A DNA stretch of 64,000 bases from Nostoc sp. CHAB 5824 (GCF_020829665.1 NZ_JAIVFT010000025.1:32580-96579), one strand, 5' to 3'. Positions 34,159 through 44,199 are shown, counted from the stretch's first letter. Numbers and translations: made by a program. The notes: generated from the letters alone by a model not told the origin.

Positions 34159-35322
34159 TCAAGTTGAGTATTTACCATTTATTTCTATATAACCCTCTGA
34201 AAGATCGCAACCCCATACAGTTGCAGAGGCTTTACCAATATTGAGGCTAACATGGATATCTACTTTATCTTTAGACATAATTTGCCGCAGCTGTTCCAGA
34301 TTTTCATCAGTTAAACTATTAGGATAAACTTTCACGTTAGCAAAACTAATAACAACTCGTTCTGGATTTATTTGCTGTTCATTTTCACATTTGCCTATAG
34401 CCATAGCAACTCGCCCCCAATTCGGATCTGCGCCATAAACGGCGGTTTTTACTAATGGTGAATTCACGATTGCTTTAGCTACTGTTTTAGCTTGTGCATA
34501 ATTAATCGCTGAATCTACAGTCACTTGAATAATTTTGGTAGCGCCTTCTGCATCTCGGGCAATTTTCAGTACTAATTCTTGTGCAACTTCTTGCAATGCA
34601 CTGGCAAAATCTGCTTCTGAAACTTTACCGGCTATTCCATTAGCTAGAATCACGGCGGAATCACTAGTAGAAGTATCAGTGTCTACACTCAAGCAGTTAA
34701 AGGTTTTATCTATAGTAGAGCGAAAAATAGAACGAAGGCTATTTGCAGAAATTGCAGCGTCAGTAAAAAAGAAAGTTAGGAGGGTGGCCATATTAGGCTC
34801 AATCATACCGACACCTTTAGCAATTCCTACTAGCTTGGCATTGCCTATTTGCCGTATAGCTAGTTTTGGTACTGTATCGGTGGTCATAATACCACGTGCT
34901 GCGGCATGAAAATCAGCAGCAGTCAATTTTTTTCCCAATCCTAATAAACCTGCCCGGATTTTTTCAATCGGGTAACGTCTGCCAATTACACCTGTAGAAG
35001 CTATCACAATATTATGTGCAGTAATTCCAGTTTCAGTTGCAACTAATTGCACAACCTCTTGAGCATCAGCACTCCCAATAGAACCATTAGCTACATTTGC
35101 ATTCTTAGATATAACGACAATTCCTTGTGCTTGTGAATCTTTTAAATTTTCGCGGCTAATAATAACACTTGGCCCGGCAAAAAGACTTTGAGTGAAGACT
35201 CCATCAGCAACACAAGGAACTAATGATTTAATAAATACAAAATCATCAGTTGTATCTCGTATTCCCAAATTAGTAATAAATGCACTAAAACCCTGAGGTG
35301 TGGAAGATATAGATAATGACAT
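34159..35322 (-). CDS. ArgJ-family ornithine/glutamate N-acetyltransferase
   Basis: 387 residues. The family transfers acetyl from N-acetylornithine to glutamate, and its precursor self-cleaves before a Thr nucleophile. The cleavage motif GVGMIEPNMATLL gives T180, which would split alpha and beta chains. STGVIG (oxyanion region) and GADPNWGRVAMAIGK are conserved. It is slightly shorter than the arginine-pathway ArgJ, and no arg genes are nearby. It may be a second paralogue with a secondary-metabolite-type role, but that is speculation. Confidence 0.82.
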   Translation of the reverse strand: MSLSISSTPQGFSAFITNLGIRDTTDDFVFIKSLVPCVADGVFTQSLFAGPSVIISRENLKDSQAQGIVVISKNANVANGSIGSADAQEVVQLVATETGITAHNIVIASTGVIGRRYPIEKIRAGLLGLGKKLTAADFHAAARGIMTTDTVPKLAIRQIGNAKLVGIAKGVGMIEPNMATLLTFFFTDAAISANSLRSIFRSTIDKTFNCLSVDTDTSTSDSAVILANGIAGKVSEADFASALQEVAQELVLKIARDAEGATKIIQVTVDSAINYAQAKTVAKAIVNSPLVKTAVYGADPNWGRVAMAIGKCENEQQINPERVVISFANVKVYPNSLTDENLEQLRQIMSKDKVDIHVSLNIGKASATVWGCDLSEGYIEINGKYST

Positions 35323-35560
35323 TTTTCTGTATTTAATAATTTTATTTAATTATCTCAGTTTTTTGTAACTGTAATAAGTCATGATAATATCATGTCGGTT
35401 AGATTTCACTAATTAAAGTCAGAATTTGTTAAGTTTCCCAGTTTGAAATAAATCAACATAATTCAATATCAAATCCTTAGAAGATAAATACCCGATTTTT
35501 CACCAGAAGTCAGATATCGGAATATTATGTTTATTTATAGCTTTAATAGAAGTTATAAAC

Positions 35561-37075
35561 CTATAAATCAGTTAATGTGAGCGTAAATGTCGTCCATCCG
35601 TTGCTGCTTTCTACTTGAATCTTTCCTTGCAGTTGTTCGACTAATTTCTCTACTATAGATAAACCTAATCCCGAACCACCTTGATTCCAGATATCTGCAT
35701 TGGGTAGGCGATAAAATTTCTCAAAGATTCGTGGTAACTCTGTTACCGGAATTTCTGCTGAATTACTGGTAGTAATAATAGTCTTTGCGGGCCATTCTGA
35801 AGAATTGTAACGTACATTTAGGACAATTTCACCACCCGCAGGTGTGTATTTACAGGCATTATTGAGCAATTCTACTAAGATTCGTTCCAAGCTAATGCCA
35901 TCTGAGAACAGTGGCGGGAGATTTGAAGGGAGATTTATCTGTAGAGTTTGCTGATGTTGTTGAACACGGATTTGAAACGGCTCAATAACCCAAGGTAACC
36001 ACTGTTGTAACACCAACGCATCAGGTGTAATAACTGGATAGGATGAGCTTTCTAGCCGTTGTAAGTCTAGTAAATCGTTAATTAATCCTAGCTCGCGATC
36101 GCACTCGCCTTCCATCAGTTCTAGATAGCGTTGAGCTTGCTCAGTACCAGGAGATAATTGTATCATTTGAACCATTAACTTTATATTACTCAGAGGCGAT
36201 CGCAGTTCGTGGGAAACTAAATTCAAAAAGTCATTTTTGAGTTGATTTATCTCCTCCCATTGCACCACAAGTTGCTCTTGCTCAATTTGCTTTTGACGCG
36301 CCTCAATCGCTAGTTTCTGCTCAGTAATATCTCGAAAAATTAACACAGCACCTGTGATATTATCTTTATCATCTTTAATTGGTGCAGCGCTGTCATCAAT
36401 TGGTATTTCTCCACCGTCTTTAGTAATCAGAATAGTTTCTGCTGGGAGGCTAACGATAATACCATCTTGAAGGACTTTTATAATTGGACTTTCAATAGAG
36501 TTATGAGTTTCTGCATTAGCAATATTGAATATTTCTGAGGAATTTCTGCCACAAGCTTCTTCCTGTTTCCATCCAGTCAGATTTTCAGCAACCGGATTCA
36601 TAAAAGTTACTATTTCTTGCAGATCGCTAGCAATCACACCATCGCTGATACTTCTTAAAAGTGCATCCAGCCATTTTTTATTTACCTTTAATTGCCTTTC
36701 TAAACTATGTTTAGTTAAAGTTATTTCAATATTTGTTTGTAGTTCTCTTTCTTTAAAAGGTTTGATTAAATAGGCAAATGGCTCAGTTATCTTAGCTCGC
36801 TCTAATGTGTTGTCATCTGCATAAGCAGTCAAATAAATTACTGGAATATCCAAACGTTTATAAATTTCTTGGGCCGCTTCTATTCCGTCTATTGACCCTT
36901 TTAGCTTAATATCCATTAGCACTAAATCTGGGGATATTTCTACTGCTTTCTTAATTGCTTCTTCTCCTGAAGAAGCGATAGTAGGAACCGTATAACCGAA
37001 TTTTATAAGTCGATACTGTAAATCTTTGGCAACAATAGCTTCATCTTCTACAACTAAAATTTTTGCCTTTGTCAT
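35561..37075 (-). CDS. Hybrid sensor: receiver-PAS-histidine kinase
   Basis: 504 residues. N-terminal receiver (4-120) with D55 in LVLMDIKLKG and K105 in YLIKPF, a PAS domain at ~135-255, then HisKA with H289 in LVSHELRSPLSN and HATPase (LLNNACKYTPAGGEI, GSGLGLSIVEKL). It lies 12 bp after the ethylene-receptor-like kinase, so the two are co-transcribed. The receiver probably accepts phosphate from that kinase, giving a relay. Confidence 0.9.
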   Translation of the reverse strand: MTKAKILVVEDEAIVAKDLQYRLIKFGYTVPTIASSGEEAIKKAVEISPDLVLMDIKLKGSIDGIEAAQEIYKRLDIPVIYLTAYADDNTLERAKITEPFAYLIKPFKERELQTNIEITLTKHSLERQLKVNKKWLDALLRSISDGVIASDLQEIVTFMNPVAENLTGWKQEEACGRNSSEIFNIANAETHNSIESPIIKVLQDGIIVSLPAETILITKDGGEIPIDDSAAPIKDDKDNITGAVLIFRDITEQKLAIEARQKQIEQEQLVVQWEEINQLKNDFLNLVSHELRSPLSNIKLMVQMIQLSPGTEQAQRYLELMEGECDRELGLINDLLDLQRLESSSYPVITPDALVLQQWLPWVIEPFQIRVQQHQQTLQINLPSNLPPLFSDGISLERILVELLNNACKYTPAGGEIVLNVRYNSSEWPAKTIITTSNSAEIPVTELPRIFEKFYRLPNADIWNQGGSGLGLSIVEKLVEQLQGKIQVESSNGWTTFTLTLTDL

Positions 37076-37087
37076 ATTTTAGTTATT

Positions 37088-39064
37088 TTATATTAATGTA
37101 AATGTCACCTGGCACTCTACTCCCATAGCACCTTGAATATTAAGATTTCCTGAAAGTTGATTGATTAAAGCATCTACTAACTGCCAGCCTAAAGAAGCCA
37201 TATTTTTAAAATTGAAATTTGATGGTAAACCAATTCCATCATCACTGACTATAAGTGTAACCTGATGGTCAGGATTTTTGCTAATTTCGATATAAATTGT
37301 ACCATTTCTACCTACTGGAAATGCATATTTCAAGGAATTGGATACAAGCTCATGGATAATTAAGCTACAAGGAATTGCTGTATCCAAGCCAAGAAATACT
37401 TGCTCATCGATATTGATTGTCAGAGCGATCGCATCTTCATTAGCTTCATATGCACTAAATAAACTTGCTACCAAATCTCGAATATATTCCCCAAAATTAA
37501 TCTTTGCCAAGTCTTGAGACTGATACAATTTTTCGTGAACTAAAGCCATTGATGCAATCCGTTGCTGGCTTTGTTTGAATATTACCAAATCGTGTTGATC
37601 TTGGATATAAGCAGATTGTAAGCTTAACAGACTGGAAATAACCTGTAAATTATTTTTGACACGATGGTAAATTTCTTTTAATAACACCTCTTTTTCTATG
37701 AGTGATGCTTGGATTTGCTCCTCCCACTGCTTGCGATCGCGCAGCGCGGCAATTCGTTCGCTAATGTCTTCGACTACAGAAATAAAATACTTTGGCTTCC
37801 CGCTAGATTCACGCATTAAAGATACGGTGAGATTAACCCAAACTATGGAACTATCTTTGCAAAAATAGCGCTTTTCCATCGAGTAAGTTTGAATATTATC
37901 TGCTAAAATTTGGTCAACGTATTTCAGGTCGGCGTTAAGATCATCTGGGTGAGTAATATCTTGAAAAGTTAGCAACTGTAGTTCTTCGGGAGTGTAACCT
38001 ACAATATCGCAAAGCCTCTGGTTAACTAACAACCACCTTCCATCTATAGCTACATGGGCGATGCCAACAGCAGCTTGATCGAATGCAGCACGGAATCGCT
38101 GTTCGCTTTCCCGCAATGCTTGTTCTATTCGCTGGCGCTCAGTAATTTCTGCCTGTAGTGATTGATTAATTATTGTTAAATCTGCTGTGCGTTGCTCAAC
38201 TATGCTTTCTAGTTGGTTAAGTAGACTACTTAATGTCTCCTCTGCTTGCTTGCGCCCTGTGATGTCAGTATGTGAGCCTACCATCCGCACTACGTTACCA
38301 TCTTCATCCCACAATGCTTGCCCTCGATCCAAAATCCATTTATAAGTGCCGTCTTTACATAGAATTCGATACTCAGTATTGTAAAACGGTGTCTTTTGAG
38401 CAAAGTGATCTTGAACTGTTTGTCTCACCCAGCCAAGATCATCGGGATGCACTAGTGTCAGGCATTCATCTAAATAATTAGAAATTTCCTGGTCTTCGTA
38501 ACCGAGCATTTCCTTCCAGCGAGCCGAGAAGAAAACTTCATTGGTTTTAACATTCCAGTCCCAAATTCCATCATTATTGCCGCGTAAAGCTAATTGCCAG
38601 CGTTGTTCACTTTCTCTCAACACCTCCTCAGTGCGTATGCGTTCAGCAATTTCCTTTGCTAGTTGGTAGTTTGCAGCCTCTAGTTGGGCAGAACTCGGTA
38701 GAGCCAGCGCCTGTGGTATTAATGGCACAAGCTCTATGGCTGTCAATACGGAGACAAAAGCGGTAATAGCTTTAATTAACCCTGATAGCCAATAGGTAGG
38801 GTACCAAAGTGTCCACACATCCATTAAATGGGTTGTGCCACAAGCAACGATGAATGCGCCAAACATTAGGAACATCCAGCCGAAAGGCATATCTCGCCGT
38901 TTACGGACAAAATAAACCAACATCACTGGAATTGAATAATAAGCAAGTCCAATTAACACATCTGAAACCAGATGCAACCATACCAATCCTGGTTTCCAGA
39001 GGTAGCAATGTCCGTGGGGAATAAACTGACTAGTAGAGAAAAAATTATTTAAAAATTCCATCAT
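37088..39064 (-). CDS. Sensor histidine kinase with ETR1-like ethylene-binding membrane domain
   Basis: 658 residues. Three membrane helices in residues ~25-110 contain MFGAFIVACGTTHLMDVWT, where C75 and H79 match the Cu(I)-ligating Cys and His of plant ETR1 and of Synechocystis SynEtr1. Two or three PAS domains follow (~150-275 and 320-440). The kinase is of the HisKA_2/HWE-like type with H467 in EIYHRVKNNLQVISSLLSLQS and an ATPase with HELVSNSLKYAF. It probably binds ethylene, and cyanobacterial homologues also sense UV/violet light via added domains. No bilin GAF domain is visible here. Confidence 0.9.
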   Translation of the reverse strand: MMEFLNNFFSTSQFIPHGHCYLWKPGLVWLHLVSDVLIGLAYYSIPVMLVYFVRKRRDMPFGWMFLMFGAFIVACGTTHLMDVWTLWYPTYWLSGLIKAITAFVSVLTAIELVPLIPQALALPSSAQLEAANYQLAKEIAERIRTEEVLRESEQRWQLALRGNNDGIWDWNVKTNEVFFSARWKEMLGYEDQEISNYLDECLTLVHPDDLGWVRQTVQDHFAQKTPFYNTEYRILCKDGTYKWILDRGQALWDEDGNVVRMVGSHTDITGRKQAEETLSSLLNQLESIVEQRTADLTIINQSLQAEITERQRIEQALRESEQRFRAAFDQAAVGIAHVAIDGRWLLVNQRLCDIVGYTPEELQLLTFQDITHPDDLNADLKYVDQILADNIQTYSMEKRYFCKDSSIVWVNLTVSLMRESSGKPKYFISVVEDISERIAALRDRKQWEEQIQASLIEKEVLLKEIYHRVKNNLQVISSLLSLQSAYIQDQHDLVIFKQSQQRIASMALVHEKLYQSQDLAKINFGEYIRDLVASLFSAYEANEDAIALTINIDEQVFLGLDTAIPCSLIIHELVSNSLKYAFPVGRNGTIYIEISKNPDHQVTLIVSDDGIGLPSNFNFKNMASLGWQLVDALINQLSGNLNIQGAMGVECQVTFTLI

Positions 39065-40403
39065 AAAAACCTATACACTGCACAAGTCTTCACCAAAGCC
39101 CGAAGCAAGAGGTTTTTAGCGTAAGACCTCTATGACGCGCAGACCCTTAGAGGGTGGCTTCTTATACTCTTCATGAGAACACGTTCGGCGTTTGTCAGAG
39201 CTATTCTGTACTAACCTACGGCTAGTACAAAATAGCTGTTGGGGCTTCTATATCCTCTATCTGTCATCCCTTCTGAGTTTTTTAACCTGATAATGTAAGA
39301 TTTATTGAAATTAAAGTACCGCGATCGCTTTGGTTATTGTTACCGTAGATTCTCTGAAATGAACTCTTTATATATAAATGTCTTCACAGAATCACAGTAA
39401 TATTTCGCTTATGTACTCTAATTAATACTTAGATTTTAAGTATATTCTCAGATTAATAGTCTTCAAATTAATATCTATATGCTGCGTAAAAATTATAAAA
39501 GTTCGGTTCTCCGTGACTCATCCTATACGTTCATGCAAATAGCCAGTAGAGAAGCAGATGGGAAAGAATTTCTATCAGTCATTAAGTAAAATTAGATATA
39601 GCGGTTCCCACATTGGTAAGGTACAGAAAAAATAATTAACCACAGATAAATACAGATATTCGTAGGGACAGGGCAATGCCCATTGGTATCAACTTAAGGC
39701 AAAAGCCAGTCTAGAAGAAGCTTTTAGAGATTATCTTGTTGTGTAGTTCCCAGTCTCTGATTGGGAATGCCTAATGGGAGGCTCCGCCTCAACACTTGCG
39801 GCTCTGCCGCAATGAAGTGCATTTCCAGCCTCTGGCTGGAAACGAGGTTTTAAAGGAGTTTTAGCTTAAGTTGACAGCAATGGGCAATGCCGTGTCCCTA
39901 CCCAGCAGCCATTCATATGAGAATTACCATAACAAACTAATTAACAATAATAATATTCCTTAAGTCTAATGTAAAACACCCCTGAAGTATGAAGTTATAA
40001 GTTATCAGGTGAAATATGCTTGTAGAGCATTCTTAATGTAGTCTCAACTGTTGCCAGTATGTAGCTACTTAAAATTTATAATTGATCTATACCCAAGCTA
40101 ACAAAAATTAATGTAAATAAAGTCATTAGATTTATTAAGGTCAAAATCCTGTTGAACTTAGCGATCGCTTGTACTTATTAAGTAGGTCTGTGTAAATAAT
40201 TGAAAGGTTTGTAGTGTATCCTTTGGGGTAAGCAAGCTCCATGTCGCGTTTTCTATATATGGCTTTAGCCATTATAAAGAGCCAATTTAATTAATTTTAG
40301 ATTATTGCGTAACCTAGTTTGATTTATTTTTGCCTGCTTAGTTAACGCGTCTAAATAAATAACTAAAAAGTTGTTAGATTCATTAGAATTGGTACGGAAT
40401 TTT
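39065..40403. other. 1.3-kb non-coding region with composite palindromic elements
   Basis: It contains a hairpin AGCTATTCTGTACT / AGTACAAAATAGCT (39199-39212 and 39224-39237), a partial TATAGCGGTTCCCAC repeat (about 39599), the composite inverted-repeat element 39681-39882, and an AT-rich stretch before the Cys-rich small gene. No convincing ORF. Confidence 0.6.
39681..39882. repeat. Composite inverted-repeat element with serial mini-hairpins
   Basis: Outer arms CATTGGTATCAACTTAAG (39681-39698) and CTTAAGTTGACAGCAATG (39865-39882) pair at 16 of 18 positions. Inside are successive small hairpins AGGCTCCGCCT, GCGGCTCTGCCGC and CCAGCCTCTGGCTGG. GGGCAATGCC occurs on both outer flanks. No ORF, so it looks like a non-autonomous mobile repeat. 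Confidence 0.75.
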
Positions 40404-40604
40404 ATGGTTGAAGATTTTGTTTTTTGTCTACAAGAAGCAGCTTTATCCTTTATATCTAAAAAATCTCAAACACGTAAAGATCCTTCTGAATGTTTTGTAA
40501 ACCCTCCCTGTGGATGTACCAATCCAGGACAAAATCCCCAGTGTGAAGATTGTGTTTATCTTGAGGTCTGCTTATCTAATTGCAAGCTCCAAAAAGTTTC
40601 ATGA
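40404..40604 (+). CDS. Small cysteine-rich protein of unknown function
   Basis: 66 residues from the ATG at 40404 (a TTG 33 bases earlier is also possible). After a short helical part (MVEDFVFCLQEAALSF) comes a Cys cluster, CFVNPPCGCTNPGQNPQC, followed by EDCVYLEVCLSNC. It has eight Cys in total, spaced as in zinc or Fe-S sites. I do not recognise the family. The regular spacing argues for a real gene. It stands alone between two long non-coding stretches. Confidence 0.6.
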   Translation: MVEDFVFCLQEAALSFISKKSQTRKDPSECFVNPPCGCTNPGQNPQCEDCVYLEVCLSNCKLQKVS

Positions 40605-41059
40605 TCTTCAAGTTAATAGACTAACTGTAATGCCAAATTAATTCCTGCGATAGAACTGATTTTACTCTTATGGTAGAAGCCCGGCAAAAGACTAGCAGCT
40701 ATCTTGAATAGGAACAACAAAGTTAATTCACAATAAGTAATTAGAGATTAAGATGCAAGTGAATATAATTTTTATTATAAATATTATTCCTTGTTGCTGT
40801 GAAAAAGCAATTTTAGTTGTGGCTTCGCAGTCATATCATAAAATTAGTAATTACTGATTGTGAATTAGTTTGAATCTGACGAATAGTAAGTTGTTGTGCA
40901 AACTTAAAATGCTTTCAAATTCTTCAAAAGAAACTAGGTGAAAGACTCCTCAATCTACCTTGTAAAAATTTTTCTAATTTAGCAGTGGATTGAATAGACA
41001 ATATCGGTTTTGAAAATCAATCAACCACAGAAATCTAGAACATAAAAGGAACTATAACT
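40605..41059. repeat. Non-coding gap with a 142-bp inverted-repeat element (40725-40866)
   Basis: AATTCACAATAAGTAATTA (40725-40743) and TAATTACTGATTGTGAATT (40848-40866) pair at 18 of 19 positions across 104 bp with no ORF, the plan of a miniature inverted-repeat element. The rest is AT-rich leader of the next gene. Confidence 0.65.
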
Positions 41060-41917
41060 ATGAAGCCTTTTGATTTATCTAAAGCTGTTTTGGCTACTGT
41101 CTTTGCCATCAGTTTCTCTTCTCTGTCCTTACCTCCTTCTGTTTATGCCCAAAGCGGAGGCTCCGGCAGCGGAGGAGCCAGTGGTGGCAGTAGCTCAGGT
41201 AGTGGTACAACAGGTAGCGGTACTACAGGTAGTGGTACAACAGGTGGTGGTATAGGCACTGGAACTACAGGTAGCGGTACTACAGGTAGTGGTACAACAG
41301 GTGGTGGTATAGGCACTGGAACTACAGGTAGCGGTACTACAGGTAGTGGTACAACAGGTGGTGGTATAGGCACTGGAACTACAGGTAGCGATACTACAGG
41401 TAGTGGTACAACAGGTGGTGGTATAGGCACTGGAACTACAGGTAGCGGTACTACAGGTAGTGGTACAACAGGTGGTGGTATAGGCACTGGAACTACAGGT
41501 AGCGATACTACAGGTGGTGGTATAGGTACTGGAACTACAGGTACTGGTACAACAGGTAATGGTACAAGTGGTGGTATAGGTACTGGAACAACAGGTACTG
41601 GCACAACAGGTACTGGCACAACAGGTACTGGCACAACAGGTACTGACACAACAGGTAGCGGTACTACAGGTAATGGAACTACAGGGACTGATACAACAGG
41701 GACTGGCACAACAGGTACTGATGCTACAGGCACTGACACAACAGGTACTAATAGGAATACAGGCGTTGCAGCTTCCGAAAGAACTAGCGATCGCGGTTTC
41801 GATTGGGGTTGGCTAGGTTTACTTGGTCTAGCCGGTTTAGCAGGTCTAACTCGTAATCGTGATAAAGTTCGGGCTTATAGCGATCCTAATGAAGTAACAG
41901 GTACTCGTTCGAGATAG
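41060..41917 (+). CDS. Secreted Gly/Thr-rich repeat protein with WGxxGxxG-type C-terminus
   Basis: 285 residues. Signal peptide (AVLATVFAISFSSLSLPPSVYAQS), then ~200 residues made of TTGSGTTG, TTGGGIGTG and TTGTDTTG units. The C-terminus is RGFDWGWLGLLGLAGLAGL followed by TRNRDK, a hydrophobic helix with basic stop resembling the WGxxGxxG surface proteins of cyanobacteria. It is probably anchored at the envelope. The repeats can expand or contract. The minus-strand ORF opposite (VPVVPLPVV repeats) is its shadow. Confidence 0.8.
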   Translation: MKPFDLSKAVLATVFAISFSSLSLPPSVYAQSGGSGSGGASGGSSSGSGTTGSGTTGSGTTGGGIGTGTTGSGTTGSGTTGGGIGTGTTGSGTTGSGTTGGGIGTGTTGSDTTGSGTTGGGIGTGTTGSGTTGSGTTGGGIGTGTTGSDTTGGGIGTGTTGTGTTGNGTSGGIGTGTTGTGTTGTGTTGTGTTGTDTTGSGTTGNGTTGTDTTGTGTTGTDATGTDTTGTNRNTGVAASERTSDRGFDWGWLGLLGLAGLAGLTRNRDKVRAYSDPNEVTGTRSR

Positions 41918-42045
41918 AATTCACCACACTGTAAGAGCCGTACATCTGTCGTTTGTTTCAACTTCAGGCTATTACAGTCGTTAGAACTCATGCGTAGGGG
42001 CACAATATATTGATATTGCGTCCCTACAATGACATGCCAGTTCGC

Positions 42046-44106
42046 TCAAGTCGAGCTACTGCCTGGCCCAATGAACATTACATTTGCTAAAACTTGTATT
42101 TTTGTTAACTCACGCACAAGGCGTTGAGCTTGATGTTTATAAAGTGGTATTGGCAACACTCCAGGCAAATTATTCATCCATTGCCTAGCAGTAGCAAAAC
42201 TACATCCCGTAATCAAGACTATTTCTTGGGCGCCATACATAATAGCATTTGTAGTCAGAGCTTTTTCAATCTGCACCTGCCAAAGGCGAGGCAGCATTTC
42301 ACCCCATTCAATTCGCTGCAAACTACTACTTGTGGCTAAAACAATCAAGCGATCGCCAGCATAAAGCTTAACATCATACCAGGGCATCAAGGAGTAATTA
42401 TCTCGCTGGTATTTCTGGTAGAGAATCGGCACAACGCTGTACCCATAGGCTATTTCAGATAGAAGCAACCCATTGAGAGTATCCCCCTCTTCAATTTTGT
42501 ATTCCGTCACCATGACTATTTGCTCGTTCAAGTGAAACAAGCTCAGAACGTTTTCTCCAAAAGCAGCACAAGCAAAGACTTCCGCCGACAAAGCCGCGCC
42601 ACACAGAACTTGGGCATAAGGAAACAGAGGGGCTATATTATCACTAAAATGGCGATCTTGAGAGCGGATAATCAAGCTAGTGGCGGGGTTGATTGCATGA
42701 GCCATCAAACCAATTTCCAGATTTTCCATGTTATCGTCCCCAACTAAAACGATACTTTTAGCACGGGAGAGATTCGCCTTAGCTAGTGCTTCGGTAGCAT
42801 TGCCAACAATAAGGGGCATATCTGGTAAAGTGTTTTGGTCGAGAGTGGTAGTATGAATTCCCACTAACGGCTGGTTGAGTTCTTGCAAAAGAGCAGCCAC
42901 TCTCTGTCCCAAACGATTTAAGCCAATAATTACCACATGGTTGCGTTGTGGTATTGGAGGACGAGAATTGAAAAACTGGAATCTTGAAGTGACAAGAGCA
43001 TCAGTCACTAGTGCATATAATACTCCCACGAAAGCTTGACCTGTCAACGTCAGTCCCAGGCTAAACAACCGCAACCACCACGGAATATGCTCTGAAGGTT
43101 CCGATTGCGATGTGAACTCAACACCGCCAAATAAATCTCCGTATCCTCCCAAGAGCAAGACTGCTGTTGCATAAAAAGCTTCTTGCAGAGTTATGTGAGG
43201 ATAATATAAGCGGTAAAGAACTATTCCAGCGAACCACAAAATGAGCACAGTAATCGCATAGATTGTCGCAATTCGCCGGACTTGATTTTGGCTTTGGTAG
43301 TAAGATTGCCAAAATTGCGTTATTTTCTGCTTGAGATTTTTTGCTGTAATGCCTTGGACAAATTGTTGCCACTGCCACCTTTGACTTTGAGATTTCCGGT
43401 GTTGCTCAGATAAAGTCAAATCGTATGCAACATCAATGTAAACTAGCGTGTCTCCTACCTGCACTTCTGCCTCTGGGTTCCAGCCAAACAATTCTTTGAG
43501 TGGGTTAGATAAAGCAGATGTATGACTCAAGATGCGACGAGTTGTGAGATTTAATCTATGTACTGGCTTGCCATTACACCAGCTATCCTTCGCTTGTACC
43601 TGGTGCTTTATCACTTGCAATAGTTGCCCTTCTAAGGTGAAATATCCAATAGCTTCAGAGCCGAGGGCTGTCAGAGCGAAGGCATGAGCAGAGAGATGGG
43701 TAGGCTCAAAGGCAACAAAATTGCCGAGATTTTCCCACAAGAGTTTGTTAAAATTTTGTTTGTCAGAACGTACAATCAGGCGAACGTGCGGATTAAGTCG
43801 CCTTGCTGCAAACGCAGCTTCTATATTTATCCGCTCATTTCTTGTTACTAAAAGTATTGAGCGACACTGCACTATATCTGCCTGCTCTAAAACACTTGGC
43901 TGACGGCAGTCTCCTATAATTAACTTTTCTAGTAAGCTTGGTACTTCTGGGACTTCCCAATGTTCGATCTGCACATCATCAATGGCGCTGACTTTAACAT
44001 CGTACTCCTTTAGGACTGCAACACAATGTTGTCCTAAACTTTGGAGTCCACATACTAAGAAAAGGTCTTGGAGGTTTTTTTGATTGGTGGTAGGAGGGGG
44101 ATGCAC
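42046..44106 (-). CDS. Potassium-channel-like protein with RCK domains on both sides of the pore
   Basis: 686 residues. N-terminal Rossmann/TrkA-N domain (FLVCGLQSLGQHCVAVL, 16-165) plus a TrkA-C-like part to ~230. A membrane segment follows at 280-300, the pore with selectivity filter GGYGD (320-324), and a second helix at 348-372. Then comes a second TrkA-N domain (HVVIIGLNRLGQRVAAL, from 389) with its C part. Pore helices flanked by RCK units suggest a ligand-gated K+ channel. The N-terminal RCK before the pore is unusual for simple MthK-like channels. Confidence 0.85.
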   Translation of the reverse strand: MHPPPTTNQKNLQDLFLVCGLQSLGQHCVAVLKEYDVKVSAIDDVQIEHWEVPEVPSLLEKLIIGDCRQPSVLEQADIVQCRSILLVTRNERINIEAAFAARRLNPHVRLIVRSDKQNFNKLLWENLGNFVAFEPTHLSAHAFALTALGSEAIGYFTLEGQLLQVIKHQVQAKDSWCNGKPVHRLNLTTRRILSHTSALSNPLKELFGWNPEAEVQVGDTLVYIDVAYDLTLSEQHRKSQSQRWQWQQFVQGITAKNLKQKITQFWQSYYQSQNQVRRIATIYAITVLILWFAGIVLYRLYYPHITLQEAFYATAVLLLGGYGDLFGGVEFTSQSEPSEHIPWWLRLFSLGLTLTGQAFVGVLYALVTDALVTSRFQFFNSRPPIPQRNHVVIIGLNRLGQRVAALLQELNQPLVGIHTTTLDQNTLPDMPLIVGNATEALAKANLSRAKSIVLVGDDNMENLEIGLMAHAINPATSLIIRSQDRHFSDNIAPLFPYAQVLCGAALSAEVFACAAFGENVLSLFHLNEQIVMVTEYKIEEGDTLNGLLLSEIAYGYSVVPILYQKYQRDNYSLMPWYDVKLYAGDRLIVLATSSSLQRIEWGEMLPRLWQVQIEKALTTNAIMYGAQEIVLITGCSFATARQWMNNLPGVLPIPLYKHQAQRLVRELTKIQVLANVMFIGPGSSST

Positions 44107-44199
44107 TTTCTGTTGATGGCAGCATTCGATACTGCTAACAGTATGTGTTTGCTAGGATTATAACTCACTATTCGCGTAATCCCAATCCCCAATCCTTCT

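Noticed and set aside
41143..41739. Minus-strand VPVVPLPVV repeat ORF
   Set aside because: It is the shadow of the Gly/Thr repeat gene, which has a signal peptide and a proper C-terminus on the plus strand.
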